Source: Clostridium sp. (GTDB lineage: Bacteria > Bacillota > Clostridia > Clostridiales > Clostridiaceae). Taken from it: a stretch of 64,000 bases of DNA. A program made the translations under genes and the position numbers. The stretch is taken from the NCBI GenBank assembly GCA_029257045.1, contig JARIDB010000116.1, positions 1 to 64,000 on the forward strand. Direction: 5' to 3'. Position 1 is the stretch's first letter; each line of letters begins with the position of its first letter. Positions 9,417 to 18,227 of this stretch are shown here, piece after piece. The notes under the pieces are model-generated. The model saw nothing but the letters and a program-made list of their open reading frames with translations, was not told where the DNA came from and did not search any database.

Positions 9417-10181
9417 TTAGCCAAATCTTCCTGTTATATAATCCTCTGTTCTCTTATCTCTAGGTTTATAGAATATATCTTCTGTATCACCATACTCTAT
9501 TATTTCTCCATTTAAAAAGAAAGCTGTCTTATCAGCAATTCTTCCTGCCTGTTGCATATTATGAGATACTATTATAACTGTATATTTCTTTTTAAGTTCT
9601 TCCATTAAATCTTCCATTTTATTAGTTGAGATAGGATCTAATGCTGAAGTTGGTTCATCCATTAATATAATTTCAGGAGAAACAGCTATCGTTCTTGCAA
9701 TACATAATCTTTGTTGTTGCCCACCAGATAAGCCTAATGCACTTTTTTTTAATCTATCATTAACTTCATCCCAAAGAGCTGCCCCTTTTAAACTCTTTTC
9801 TACTATTGAATCTAGATACTTTTTATCCTTTATTCCATGTAACCTTGGTCCATAGGCAATATTATCATATATGGACATAGGAAAAGGATTAGGCTTTTGA
9901 AATACCATTCCAACCTTTGTTCTTAATCCTATAACATCTTTACTCTTATATATATCTTCTCCATCAACTAAAACTTCTCCTTTTATTTTTACAGTTTCAA
10001 TTAAATCATTCATCCTATTTAAAGTTCTAAGAAAAGTTGATTTTCCACATCCAGAAGGCCCTATAAAGGCAGTTACCTTATTAGCTTCTAACTTTATATT
10101 AATTTTTTTTAAAGCTTGGTTTTCTCCGTAATATAAATCTAAATTCTTAACTTCTATTTTAGTATTTATTTCTTTATTCAT
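9417..10181 (-). CDS. pstB: Phosphate ABC transporter ATP-binding protein PstB
   Basis: At 254 residues it has Walker [10 protein letters not shown] (about 42-50), the PstB-specific stretch [14 protein letters not shown], the signature LSGGQQQR and Walker [13 protein letters not shown]. It powers phosphate import by PstC/PstA. It sits between pstA and phoU in the canonical order, 25 bases after pstA, with its own AGAGGTG site. Confidence 0.97.
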   Translation of the reverse strand: MNKEINTKIEVKNLDLYYGENQALKKINIKLEANKVTAFIGPSGCGKSTFLRTLNRMNDLIETVKIKGEVLVDGEDIYKSKDVIGLRTKVGMVFQKPNPFPMSIYDNIAYGPRLHGIKDKKYLDSIVEKSLKGAALWDEVNDRLKKSALGLSGGQQQRLCIARTIAVSPEIILMDEPTSALDPISTNKMEDLMEELKKKYTVIIVSHNMQQAGRIADKTAFFLNGEIIEYGDTEDIFYKPRDKRTEDYITGRFG

Positions 10182-10206
10182 TTCTACACCTCTTAGCCCT
10201 TATTAA

Positions 10207-11031
10207 TTAATAATTTGCTTTGCTAAATTTCTTTGTTATTAGTTTTGCTAAAATATTTATTGTAAGTATTATCAAAATTAATACTATACCAACTGCAGAA
10301 GCCTCTTCTATATTTCCTGCTTCTTGGGTTACTAAATAAGCTTGAACTGTTAAAGTTCTACCACTTGACATAATTCCACTAGGCATTTTTGCAACTGTTC
10401 CTGCTGTTAATAAAATTGCTGCTGATTCTCCAACTATACGCCCAATTGATAAGATAACACCAACTAATATTCCAGATACAGCACTTGGAAGTATAACTTT
10501 ATATAAAGTTTGAAATCTTGTAGCCCCAAGTCCTAAAGAAGCCTCTTTATAAGAAGGTGGGACTTGTTTTAACGCTTCTTCTGTAGTACTAATGATTACT
10601 GGTAATATTATAATTGATACTGTTAGAGATCCTGCTAACAGCGAATAACCTAACTTTAAGTAAACCACAAAAAATATTGACCCAAATAGTCCATATACTA
10701 TTGATGGTATCCCTGATAAACTTTCTGTAGCAAATCTTATAACTTTAACCAACTTTCCTTGTTTTGCATATTCAGTTAAGTAAATAGCTGCTAATATACC
10801 AATAGGCGTTGCTATTATAATCGATAGTACAATTGTGTATAAAGTAGATACTATCATTGGTAGAATCCCACCATTTCCTGAAGCTGAGTAATTATTAATT
10901 ATGAAATTTAAATTTATTCTTTTATATCCCTTTATAAATATAAATCCTAAAATTAGAACTAATATTCCGACTGTTACAAAGGCTGAAACATAAACTATTA
11001 ACTTTAATAAATTCTCTTTTAATTTTCTCAT
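10207..11031 (-). CDS. pstA: Phosphate ABC transporter permease PstA
   Basis: The 274-residue membrane protein has six predicted transmembrane segments and the ABC-permease EAA loop (PSYKEASLGLGATRFQTLYKVILPSA). It pairs with PstC to form the phosphate channel. The start codon lies one base past the pstC stop and its AAGGAAGG site lies within pstC, so expression is translationally coupled. Confidence 0.95.
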   Translation of the reverse strand: MRKLKENLLKLIVYVSAFVTVGILVLILGFIFIKGYKRINLNFIINNYSASGNGGILPMIVSTLYTIVLSIIIATPIGILAAIYLTEYAKQGKLVKVIRFATESLSGIPSIVYGLFGSIFFVVYLKLGYSLLAGSLTVSIIILPVIISTTEEALKQVPPSYKEASLGLGATRFQTLYKVILPSAVSGILVGVILSIGRIVGESAAILLTAGTVAKMPSGIMSSGRTLTVQAYLVTQEAGNIEEASAVGIVLILIILTINILAKLITKKFSKANY

Positions 11032-11032
11032 C

Positions 11033-11917
11033 TTAATTACCTTCCTTACTAGAAAGTCTACTTAATATTAAATTAAGTATAAGTATAAATACAAATAAAA
11101 TTACCCCTGTAGCAAATAACATTTCTTGGTGAGTTCCATAAGCATATCCCATTTCAAGGGCTATATTAGTTGTTAATGGTCTTACCGAGTCCATTATAGA
11201 TTTTGGTATTATCGGTGAATTACCTGCAACTAGTATTATTGCCATAGTTTCTCCTATAGACCTTCCTATTCCAAGAACAACAGCAGATAATATTCCCGAT
11301 TTAGCTGCCGGAAGCACAATTTTAAATGTTGTTTCTATATGAGATGCTCCAAGAGCTAAAGATGCTTCCTTATAGTACTTTGGTACAGCTCTTATTGAAC
11401 TTTCCGAAACTGTTATAATTGTTGGAAGCATCATTATTGAAAGCACTATTATAATTGCTAAAACACTTTGGCCCTTTGGTAAATTAAATGTATTCATTAA
11501 CCAAGGAACTATTACGGCTAGCCCAAATACCCCAAACAATACTGATGGAATCCCTGCTAAAAGCTCAACAGCTCCTGATATTATTCTACCAATCTTTTTC
11601 GGTGCAATTTCTGCAATAAAAACTGCTGTTAATATTCCAACTGGTACTCCTAAAATAAGGGAACCTAATGTTCCGTACAATGATGCTAGTATCATAGGTA
11701 AAACTCCAAACATATCAGAGCTTGGTATCCACCTAGTACCAAATATAAAATCCTTAATTGAATATCCCTTATATACAAAAGGAGTTAACCCTTTATAAAA
11801 TACAAACCCTAAAATTAATAATAAACTTAACACAGCTATAAATGCACTTGTTAAAAATACTATTCTTGATATTTTCTCCGCTAAATATTTACTATTATTT
11901 CCATCTTCTTTTAACAT
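11033..11917 (-). CDS. pstC: Phosphate ABC transporter permease PstC
   Basis: The 294-residue protein has six predicted membrane segments, the PstC-type loop FGTRWIPSSDMFGVLPMI and an EAA motif (KYYKEASLALGASHIETTFK). It forms the transport channel with PstA. It follows pstS by 54 bases with no terminator between them. Confidence 0.95.
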   Translation of the reverse strand: MLKEDGNNSKYLAEKISRIVFLTSAFIAVLSLLLILGFVFYKGLTPFVYKGYSIKDFIFGTRWIPSSDMFGVLPMILASLYGTLGSLILGVPVGILTAVFIAEIAPKKIGRIISGAVELLAGIPSVLFGVFGLAVIVPWLMNTFNLPKGQSVLAIIIVLSIMMLPTIITVSESSIRAVPKYYKEASLALGASHIETTFKIVLPAAKSGILSAVVLGIGRSIGETMAIILVAGNSPIIPKSIMDSVRPLTTNIALEMGYAYGTHQEMLFATGVILFVFILILNLILSRLSSKEGN

Positions 11918-11971
11918 CTTATCCTCTCCTATGAAAGTAAAAAATACCTTATTATCATTTCTGATTAAAAG

Positions 11972-12808
11972 TTATTTTACCGGAATCAATTTATTATCTA
12001 GTACTATTTTTTGACCTTCATCACTTAATATATAATCAATAAGCTTTTTTCCACTTTCAGTTAAGTTATCTTCTTTTGTTATCACTAAAAATGGTCTGGC
12101 TATTTTATATTTTTTATTTCTTACTGATTCTGCTTTAGGTTCAACCCCCTCGACATTAACAACATTAACTGAATCATCTAAGTATTCAAAAGATACAAAA
12201 GCAATTGCATTTTTATTTCCTTCAACCATTTCCTTTAGCCCACCATTTCCATTAGAAATCATTGCATTTCTTATTAACTCTTCTGATGTATATCCTATTA
12301 ACTCTTGGAAAGCATCTCTTGTTCCAGACCCATCTTCCCTAGATGTAACAACTATCTGACTATCTTTCCCTCCCTCAATTTCTTTCCAATTAGTTATTTT
12401 TCCTGTATATATATCTTTTATTTGATTTATAGTTATATCTTTTATTGGATTATTTATATTAGTTATTATCGCAATTCCATCATAGGCTATTACCCTACCA
12501 TGAACTTGTGATTTTTCTTCCTCTTTAAGTTCCCTTGAAGACATTCCAATTTCTGAAACTTTAGTTATTGCATCCTTTATACCTGCGGAGGAGCCAACTT
12601 GATTTATTTCAATTATTGTTCCATTATTTTCTTCTTCATATATTTCTGATATCTTTTCCATTAAAGGACCTACTGATGTAGATCCTGAAATTGATATTCT
12701 ATTATTTTCTTTACGTTCTAAATTATTACTTGAACATCCCACCGATATAATAAAGACAGCACTCATAACTAGAATAACCATAACTATCTTCATCTCTTTT
12801 TTATTCAT
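11972..12808 (-). CDS. pstS: Phosphate-binding lipoprotein PstS (first copy, operon-linked)
   Basis: The 278-residue protein has a lipoprotein signal peptide with lipobox ISVGC near residue 24 and the phosphate-binding elements SGSTSVGPLMEKI and SREDGSGTRDAFQE. It should be anchored outside the membrane and deliver phosphate to PstC/PstA. It closely resembles the next gene upstream, so the pair is a tandem duplication. I use the ATG at 12808, which lies 8 bases after GGAGG; the in-frame ATG at 12823 overlaps that site. Confidence 0.94.
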   Translation of the reverse strand: MNKKEMKIVMVILVMSAVFIISVGCSSNNLERKENNRISISGSTSVGPLMEKISEIYEEENNGTIIEINQVGSSAGIKDAITKVSEIGMSSRELKEEEKSQVHGRVIAYDGIAIITNINNPIKDITINQIKDIYTGKITNWKEIEGGKDSQIVVTSREDGSGTRDAFQELIGYTSEELIRNAMISNGNGGLKEMVEGNKNAIAFVSFEYLDDSVNVVNVEGVEPKAESVRNKKYKIARPFLVITKEDNLTESGKKLIDYILSDEGQKIVLDNKLIPVK

Positions 12809-12935
12809 AACCTTTTCCTCCATAAATTAAAATTTAATATTTATATAGTAAGCATTTCTTATTTTTAAAATAAGCCTATATTTTTTCAAGAGTTTTTTAT
12901 AATCAATCCTATACTATATATATTAATCCCTAAAA

Positions 12936-12962
12936 GTTAATCAAATATTAGTTTACGGTTAA
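12936..12962 (-). promoter_or_regulatory. PhoP-box-like direct repeats upstream of the first pstS
   Basis: On the minus strand TTAACCG, CTAATAT and TTAACTT start 11 bases apart, the helical spacing of Bacillus PhoP boxes (TTAACA-like). A TA-rich stretch that could act as -10 follows. The call rests on pattern and context. Confidence 0.5.
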
Positions 12963-13000
12963 GAAAGGTTATATTATCGTAAAAAAAAATTAACATTTAC

Positions 13001-13036
13001 AAATAAGGATAAGGATTTCTTATTTTATCCTTATTT
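13001..13036 (-). terminator. Hairpin between the two pstS genes
   Basis: AAATAAGGATAA and TTATCCTTATTT form a 12-bp perfect stem 38 bases after the second pstS stop. A T-run follows a little further on. It could stop or lessen transcription into the operon-linked pstS, so the stand-alone pstS may be expressed more strongly. Confidence 0.65.
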
Positions 13037-13073
13037 TTATAATTTTTATATTTTAATTTATTATTAACAGAAC

Positions 13074-13916
13074 TTATTTTATTGTAATTAATTTATTATT
13101 TTCTACTATTTTTTGTCCTTCTTTGCTTAATATGAAATTGATAAGATTTTGCCCATTTTCACTTAAATTATCTTCTTTTGTTACTACTAAAAACGGTCTA
13201 GATATCTTATAATTACCAGTTTTTACAGCTTCAGCATTAGGGGCAGCCCCTTCAATATTTGCTACATTTACTGCATCATCTAAATACTCAAAGGATACAA
13301 AACCTATTGCATTCTCATTTCCAATAACAGATTCCTTTACACCACCATTACCATTTGAAATCATTGTATCTTTATTTAATTCTTCTGATTTATACCCAAT
13401 TATTTCTTGAAAAGCATCTCTTGTTCCTGATCCTTCTTCTCTAGATACAACAACTATTGGAGCATCTTTTTCGCCTTCAATTTCCTTCCAATTAGTTATT
13501 TTCCCTGTATATATACCTTTTATTTGATCTATTGTAATATTCTCAATTATGTTATTTTTATTTGTTATTAATGCAATCCCATCATAGGCTATTGGAGTCC
13601 CATTAATTTGTGACTTCTCTTCTGTTTTAAGTTCTCTTGAAGACATTCCTATTTCCGAAACCTTATTTATTGCATCTTTTATTCCAGCTGATGAACCAAC
13701 TTGATTTATTTCAATTGTTATTCCACTATTTTTACTTTCATAATCCTCAGCTATTTTCTCCATTAATGGTCCTACTGAAGTTGATCCTGAAATTGCTATT
13801 CTTACAGCTTTTCCATTTTCTTCAGCTTTCGAATCTTTACCACAACCTACAAATGCACTAGAAACTATTCCTAAAACTAAGATACTACAAACTATTTTCA
13901 AACTTTTTCTTTTCAT
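13074..13916 (-). CDS. pstS: Phosphate-binding lipoprotein PstS (second copy)
   Basis: This 280-residue paralogue has the same layout as its neighbour: a signal peptide with lipobox SAFVGC, SGSTSVGPLMEKI and SREEGSGTRDAFQE. Long stretches are identical to the first copy (for example SSAGIKDA and GMSSREL). An excess of binding protein over transporter is common in phosphate-scavenging bacteria, and the separate promoter region and terminator fit that. The two copies could also differ in affinity; sequence cannot tell. Confidence 0.93.
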   Translation of the reverse strand: MKRKSLKIVCSILVLGIVSSAFVGCGKDSKAEENGKAVRIAISGSTSVGPLMEKIAEDYESKNSGITIEINQVGSSAGIKDAINKVSEIGMSSRELKTEEKSQINGTPIAYDGIALITNKNNIIENITIDQIKGIYTGKITNWKEIEGEKDAPIVVVSREEGSGTRDAFQEIIGYKSEELNKDTMISNGNGGVKESVIGNENAIGFVSFEYLDDAVNVANIEGAAPNAEAVKTGNYKISRPFLVVTKEDNLSENGQNLINFILSKEGQKIVENNKLITIK

Positions 13917-14000
13917 AATTTCTCCTCCATAAAACTTTATTTTTTAATTTTCCTTACAACCTTATATTAATACTTAAAGGTTAAAGGTATATTGGCTTTG

Positions 14001-14036
14001 TGTTAATAAAAGTTATATACATGTAAAATACCATTA
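14001..14036 (-). promoter_or_regulatory. PhoP-box-like direct repeats upstream of the second pstS
   Basis: The minus strand reads roughly GTTAATG, TTTACAT, ATAACTT, TTAACAC at about 11-base steps, similar to TTAACA-type PhoP boxes. It lies directly downstream of phoR, between the phoR terminator and the pstS start, as expected for a PhoP-controlled promoter. Confidence 0.55.
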
Positions 14037-14055
14037 ACATATCAATTTCAAAAAA

Positions 14056-14092
14056 AAATAAGGAAAAGACTACATTTGTCTTTTCCTTATTT
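14056..14092 (-). terminator. Terminator overlapping the phoR stop codon
   Basis: Two 15-base arms (14056-14070 and 14078-14092) pair perfectly, and nine T follow on the minus strand. The phoR stop codon TAG (14070-14072) is at the arm/loop boundary, so the ascending arm encodes the last residues of PhoR. Confidence 0.9.
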
Positions 14093-15758
14093 TTATTGTA
14101 AATTTAGTTCCGCATCCAAGTTCTGATTTAACATATATTTCCCCATTAAACATTTTAACTATATGCTTAACTATAGCAAGACCAAGCCCTGTACCTCTTT
14201 TAGCTCTAGATTTATCTACCATATAGAATCTTTCAAAAACTCTTGATAAATCCTCATTAGGTATCCCTACACCTTGATCTTCAACTTCAATGAATAAATA
14301 ATCTTTAATATCATAAACACTAATTGTAATTTTTTTATCGTTTTCTGAATATTTAATAGAATTTTCCACAAGATTTAGAATCATTTGATAGAATTTATCC
14401 TTATCTCCAATAAGATTATTACTACCTTTATTTTTCACTTCTATAGTAATATTCTTTTTTTCCATTTGTGGATATACAATATTTATAACTTCAGAAATAA
14501 CTTCCCCTTGATTAAATCTTTCTTCTTTCATCTTTTGATTATTTTCAATATTAGATAAAATTAAAATATCATTTATTAGATTTGTCAATCTATCTGTCTC
14601 TTTATCTATTATATCTAAAAATTTTGTTTTTGTATTTACATCTTCTACGTATCTTAATGTTTCTGAAAATCCTTTTATAGATGTTAAAGGTGTTTTTAAT
14701 TCATGGGTAACATTAGCTACAAATTGACTTCTCATATTTTCAAGTCTTTTTATATCTGTAATATCTTGAATTGTGAATACAGTCCCTATAGGTATATTTT
14801 TATCATTTATAATAGGAGCTCTTTTAATTTTTAAATCTCTATCAAAAGGATGAAGTATTTTAATTTCTCTAGACTCTACTTTTAATTCATCTCTTATAAA
14901 ATTTATAAAATCATAATCTAATACATAATCATAAATATTTTTCCCTATAATATCTTCATTTATTTCAAAAAATGATTTTGCATATTGATTTATTAAAATT
15001 ACATTCTCATTAGTATCAATTGCGATAATTCCACTTTCCATACTTTCTAATATAGATTCCAACTTATTTTTTTTATCTATAGAATCTCTTATTTTGCATT
15101 CCAATTGTTCTGCCATATCATTAAAATTTCTACCAAGTGATCCTATTTCATCCTTTGTATATATAGTTACCCTTCTTGAATAGTCGCCTTTTGATATTAT
15201 CTTACTAGCATTCTCCAATTCTTTTATTGGATAAACTATAGCTTTTATAAGTTTTAAAGATATTCCTATAGAAATAATAATTACAGAAAGAATAAGTAAA
15301 ATATAATATCTAGTATAACTACTTGTAAATACCTTTATAGTATCTAAAGGTATTGAAGATCTTATTATCTTTTCTTCATTTATTTTATTTGCAAAATAAA
15401 TAACATTTTTCCCTTCAGTTTTACTATATCTTAAAGAAGTTCCTTTACCATTTTTTAATGCTTCATTTATTTCTTCTCGATTTATATGATTTTCCAAATT
15501 ATCATTTTCTGTATCTAATAATATATTTCCTTTTGAATCTATAAAAGTAAACCGTATAACCTTATTATTAATCTTAAACTTATTTAACGTTTCTAAATCT
15601 TGAATGTTAGTTTCTATAACCACCTTATTATAACTATTTAGAACTTCTTTTAAGCTACTTATTTCTTTCAGGTTTATTAAGGCTACAAACGCACTAGTAA
15701 TTATCAAAAGAGTAAATATAATCGTTATTAAGTATGATGTTAAAATCTTCCTTTTCAT
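14070..15758 (-). CDS. phoR: Phosphate-sensing histidine kinase PhoR
   Basis: The 562-residue protein has a membrane segment near residues 8-28, an extracytoplasmic sensor, a second membrane segment near 150-170, a HAMP linker, a PAS domain (about 235-330), a HisKA domain with His352 in THELKTP and an ATPase domain (NLVENSIKYS, DQGVGIP, GTGLGLAIVKHI). It should phosphorylate the regulator encoded just upstream. Identification as PhoR rests on its PAS-HAMP layout and the pst neighbours. It starts 2 bases after phoP, so the two are coupled. Confidence 0.88.
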   Translation of the reverse strand: MKRKILTSYLITIIFTLLIITSAFVALINLKEISSLKEVLNSYNKVVIETNIQDLETLNKFKINNKVIRFTFIDSKGNILLDTENDNLENHINREEINEALKNGKGTSLRYSKTEGKNVIYFANKINEEKIIRSSIPLDTIKVFTSSYTRYYILLILSVIIISIGISLKLIKAIVYPIKELENASKIISKGDYSRRVTIYTKDEIGSLGRNFNDMAEQLECKIRDSIDKKNKLESILESMESGIIAIDTNENVILINQYAKSFFEINEDIIGKNIYDYVLDYDFINFIRDELKVESREIKILHPFDRDLKIKRAPIINDKNIPIGTVFTIQDITDIKRLENMRSQFVANVTHELKTPLTSIKGFSETLRYVEDVNTKTKFLDIIDKETDRLTNLINDILILSNIENNQKMKEERFNQGEVISEVINIVYPQMEKKNITIEVKNKGSNNLIGDKDKFYQMILNLVENSIKYSENDKKITISVYDIKDYLFIEVEDQGVGIPNEDLSRVFERFYMVDKSRAKRGTGLGLAIVKHIVKMFNGEIYVKSELGCGTKFTIKIRKRQM

Positions 15759-15760
15759 TT

Positions 15761-16459
15761 TTAATTATTAGGGTTAAACCTATACCCTACTCCTCTTATA
15801 GTTTCTATAAACTTAGGATTTTTATCATCCTCTTCTATTTTCTTTCTTAAATATCTTATATGGACATCCACCGTTCTAGTTTCCCCTATAAATTCATATC
15901 CCCATATTTTATCTAAAAGCGTTTCTCGCGTTAAAATTTTCCCATTATTTTTAACTAATGTTTCTAAAAGTTCAAATTCCTTTAAAGTTAAATCTATCTT
16001 TTCTCCAAATACCAAAACTTCTCTTCTACTAAAGTTTATACTTATTCCATTTCCTTTAAAGAATTCTTCATTATTATTAGTTGGCGATGTTCTTCTAAGT
16101 ACAGCTTTTATTCTTGCTAAAAGTTCTCTTATGGAAAATGGTTTTGTTATATAATCATCTGCTCCAAGTTCAAGCCCAAGAATCTTATCAAGTTCTTCCC
16201 CCTTGGCAGTTAGCATTATTATAGATATATCCTTTGTAGATTCATTCTGCCTTAAAGTCTTACAAACATCATATCCGTCCACTCCCGGAATCATAAGATC
16301 TAATAATATCAATTTAGGATGTTCTTCTTTTGCAATTTCAATAGCTCGAATTCCATCATTTGCTACTAAAACCTCATAATCAGAATTAATTAAATTATAA
16401 CTAATCAGTTCAACTATATGATCTTCATCATCTACAACAAGTATTTTTTCTCTAGCCAT
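15761..16459 (-). CDS. phoP: Phosphate regulon response regulator PhoP
   Basis: The 232-residue OmpR-type regulator has a receiver domain with acidic pocket VVDDED, phospho-acceptor Asp54 in LLDLMIPG and Lys in ITKPFSIREL, then a winged-helix DNA-binding domain ending in ETIRGVGYRFNP. It lies directly upstream of phoR and of the pst genes, which carry PhoP-box-like repeats. The ATG has a GAGGAGG site. Confidence 0.9.
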   Translation of the reverse strand: MAREKILVVDDEDHIVELISYNLINSDYEVLVANDGIRAIEIAKEEHPKLILLDLMIPGVDGYDVCKTLRQNESTKDISIIMLTAKGEELDKILGLELGADDYITKPFSIRELLARIKAVLRRTSPTNNNEEFFKGNGISINFSRREVLVFGEKIDLTLKEFELLETLVKNNGKILTRETLLDKIWGYEFIGETRTVDVHIRYLRKKIEEDDKNPKFIETIRGVGYRFNPNN

Positions 16460-16483
16460 TTTTCCTCCTCCTATACTATATTT

Positions 16484-17218
16484 CTACTTATAAAAAACAA
16501 ATGAAAATAATCTTCCATATGTTCCTACTGACTTTCTATATGAAAATAATTTAATATTTTCTTCACAATGAGTACATAAATTAATATTATATATATTTTC
16601 TTCTTTAATATTAATGTTTCTTATATCCTTTAAGATACATTCCTCCAAACTTAATTTTCTTCCATTAAAAAGAATATTTTCTTCAATTCCAGTCTTCTCC
16701 AAAAATTGTTCTTTTAGGTCTAAGGATATCTCATAGCAGCATTGTCTAATATGAGGTCCTATAAATACCTTTATATCATTGATATCAGCATTAAATTCAT
16801 CTCTCATACTTTCTATAGCTTTTAAGATAATAGAATTATAGGTTCCCTTCCATCCACTATGAATAGCTGCCATATTATTATTATTATCTATAATAATAAT
16901 TGGAACACAATCTGCTGTAAATACTCCAATAGCTATATTTTTTACATTACTTACTAAGCCATCTCCCTCTTTATCGATAATAGTTTTATCTCCCTTTTTA
17001 TATTTATAAATTACATCACTATGAACTTGCTTTAAATAAATAACTTCATCTAGGAGAAACTCCTCTTTAATTAAATTTATATTCTTAATTCCATCTTCTA
17101 TGTTTCTATTAAAACTTCTATTATTTTCTGCAGTTGAAAAAACTATATTGAAATTTTCTTTTTCATAAACTAAGTAATCTTTATTTTCAGTAAAATCTTT
17201 TAATGTTAATTCATTCAT
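16484..17218 (-). CDS. pgeF: Purine nucleoside phosphorylase PgeF (YlmD/multicopper-oxidase-like fold)
   Basis: The 244-residue product has the family's metal/active-site residues: VHSDVI, FTADCVPI, AAIHSGWKGT and GPHIRQCCYEI. Members of this family (formerly laccase-like DUF152) phosphorolyse or deaminate purine nucleosides. The ATG at 17218 is preceded by GAGGTGG; an in-frame GTG at 17227 overlaps that site. It precedes phoP by 24 bases, so the two may share a transcript, although their roles differ. Confidence 0.88.
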   Translation of the reverse strand: MNELTLKDFTENKDYLVYEKENFNIVFSTAENNRSFNRNIEDGIKNINLIKEEFLLDEVIYLKQVHSDVIYKYKKGDKTIIDKEGDGLVSNVKNIAIGVFTADCVPIIIIDNNNNMAAIHSGWKGTYNSIILKAIESMRDEFNADINDIKVFIGPHIRQCCYEISLDLKEQFLEKTGIEENILFNGRKLSLEECILKDIRNINIKEENIYNINLCTHCEENIKLFSYRKSVGTYGRLFSFVFYK

Positions 17219-17310
17219 AAGATCCACCTCATTTCATGGTTTTAATTCATTTTAACATTTATTAAAAATTTTTTCTATTTTTTAATCTTATTTTAACTTA
17301 CATTTAACTG

Positions 17311-17358
17311 AATAAAAGCTAACTTAAAATAGAAATCTATTTTAAGTTAGCTTTTATT
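17311..17358 (-). terminator. Very long terminator hairpin at the end of nrdR
   Basis: Arms 17311-17333 and 17336-17358 are perfectly complementary over 23 bases with only 2 bases between them. The nrdR stop codon lies in the first arm. An unstructured T-run is short, so efficiency is uncertain. Confidence 0.75.
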
Positions 17359-17809
17359 TATCAGAAACTAAATTCTTTATTTCTTCTAAAAATGTATTAA
17401 TATCTTTAAATTGTCTATAAACTGAAGCAAATCTTACATAAGAAATTTCATCAATATCTTTAAGCCTTTCCATTATAATTTCCCCTATAACTTTAGATTC
17501 CACTTCTGTTATCATTTTATTGGAAATAGTCTTTTCTATATAATCAGATATATCTTCAATTTGTTTTCTTGATATAGGTCTTTTCTGACAAGCTATTATA
17601 AGGCCATTAATTATTTTTTCTTTATTAAAGGTCTCTCTTGTCAAATCTCGTTTTATAACTAATACCGGAATATCTTCTACTTTTTCATAAGTAGTATATC
17701 TTTTATTGCAACTTAAACATTCTCTTCTTCTTCTTATAGTTGTATTATCCTCTGTTGATCTAGAATCTACAACTTTACTTTCTTCATAGGAACAAAAGGG
17801 ACATTTCAA
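17354..17809 (-). CDS. nrdR: Transcriptional repressor NrdR
   Basis: The 151-residue protein has an N-terminal zinc ribbon (CPFC and CLSC) and an ATP-cone domain (VIKRDLTRETFNKEKI onwards). NrdR senses (d)ATP and represses ribonucleotide reductase genes. The start is TTG, fixed by the family's invariant N-terminus MKCPFC. It lies in the Gram-positive sporulation/division neighbourhood with the sigG gene upstream. Confidence 0.96.
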   Translation of the reverse strand: MKCPFCSYEESKVVDSRSTEDNTTIRRRRECLSCNKRYTTYEKVEDIPVLVIKRDLTRETFNKEKIINGLIIACQKRPISRKQIEDISDYIEKTISNKMITEVESKVIGEIIMERLKDIDEISYVRFASVYRQFKDINTFLEEIKNLVSDK

Positions 17810-17884
17810 AATACTTCACGCCTTTCATATTATCTTACCCCTATTTGATTATACAAGCTTTTAGAAAGTATTTCTACATTAAAA

Positions 17885-18193
17885 TTATAATTTAAATCCC
17901 TCTATTTCAGAGCTGTCAATAATAATAACTTCCATTCCTGCCTTTTTTACTTTATTCCAAGGAATTTCTATATCCTCTTCTTTACTAAACCACCCTTTTT
18001 GTGTACCTGGTATAAGGATTGATAGAACTTTACTATCTTCAATATCAATCACCAAATCTTTTATATACCCAAGTTTAGTACCCGTTTTAATATCTATTAC
18101 TTCCATTGTTCTTAATGCATTTAATGAATGTAATAAAACTTCTTCATCTTCATTATTAATATTTTCTTGATTTAAATTTTCAAATAAGCCCAT
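17885..18193 (-). CDS. YlmC/YmxH family PRC-barrel sporulation protein
   Basis: The 102-residue product is mostly a PRC-barrel (about 25-102) with the YlmC/YmxH-type segments VIDIKTGTKLGYIKDLVIDI and EIPWNKVKKAGMEVIIID. This small family is widespread in spore formers and often next to sigG or nrdR, as here. The molecular role is unknown. GGGGGG-rich ribosome site precedes the ATG. Confidence 0.8.
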   Translation of the reverse strand: MGLFENLNQENINNEDEEVLLHSLNALRTMEVIDIKTGTKLGYIKDLVIDIEDSKVLSILIPGTQKGWFSKEEDIEIPWNKVKKAGMEVIIIDSSEIEGFKL

Positions 18194-18227
18194 AAAACCT
18201 TCCCCCCATAAAATACTTTTATCTTAT

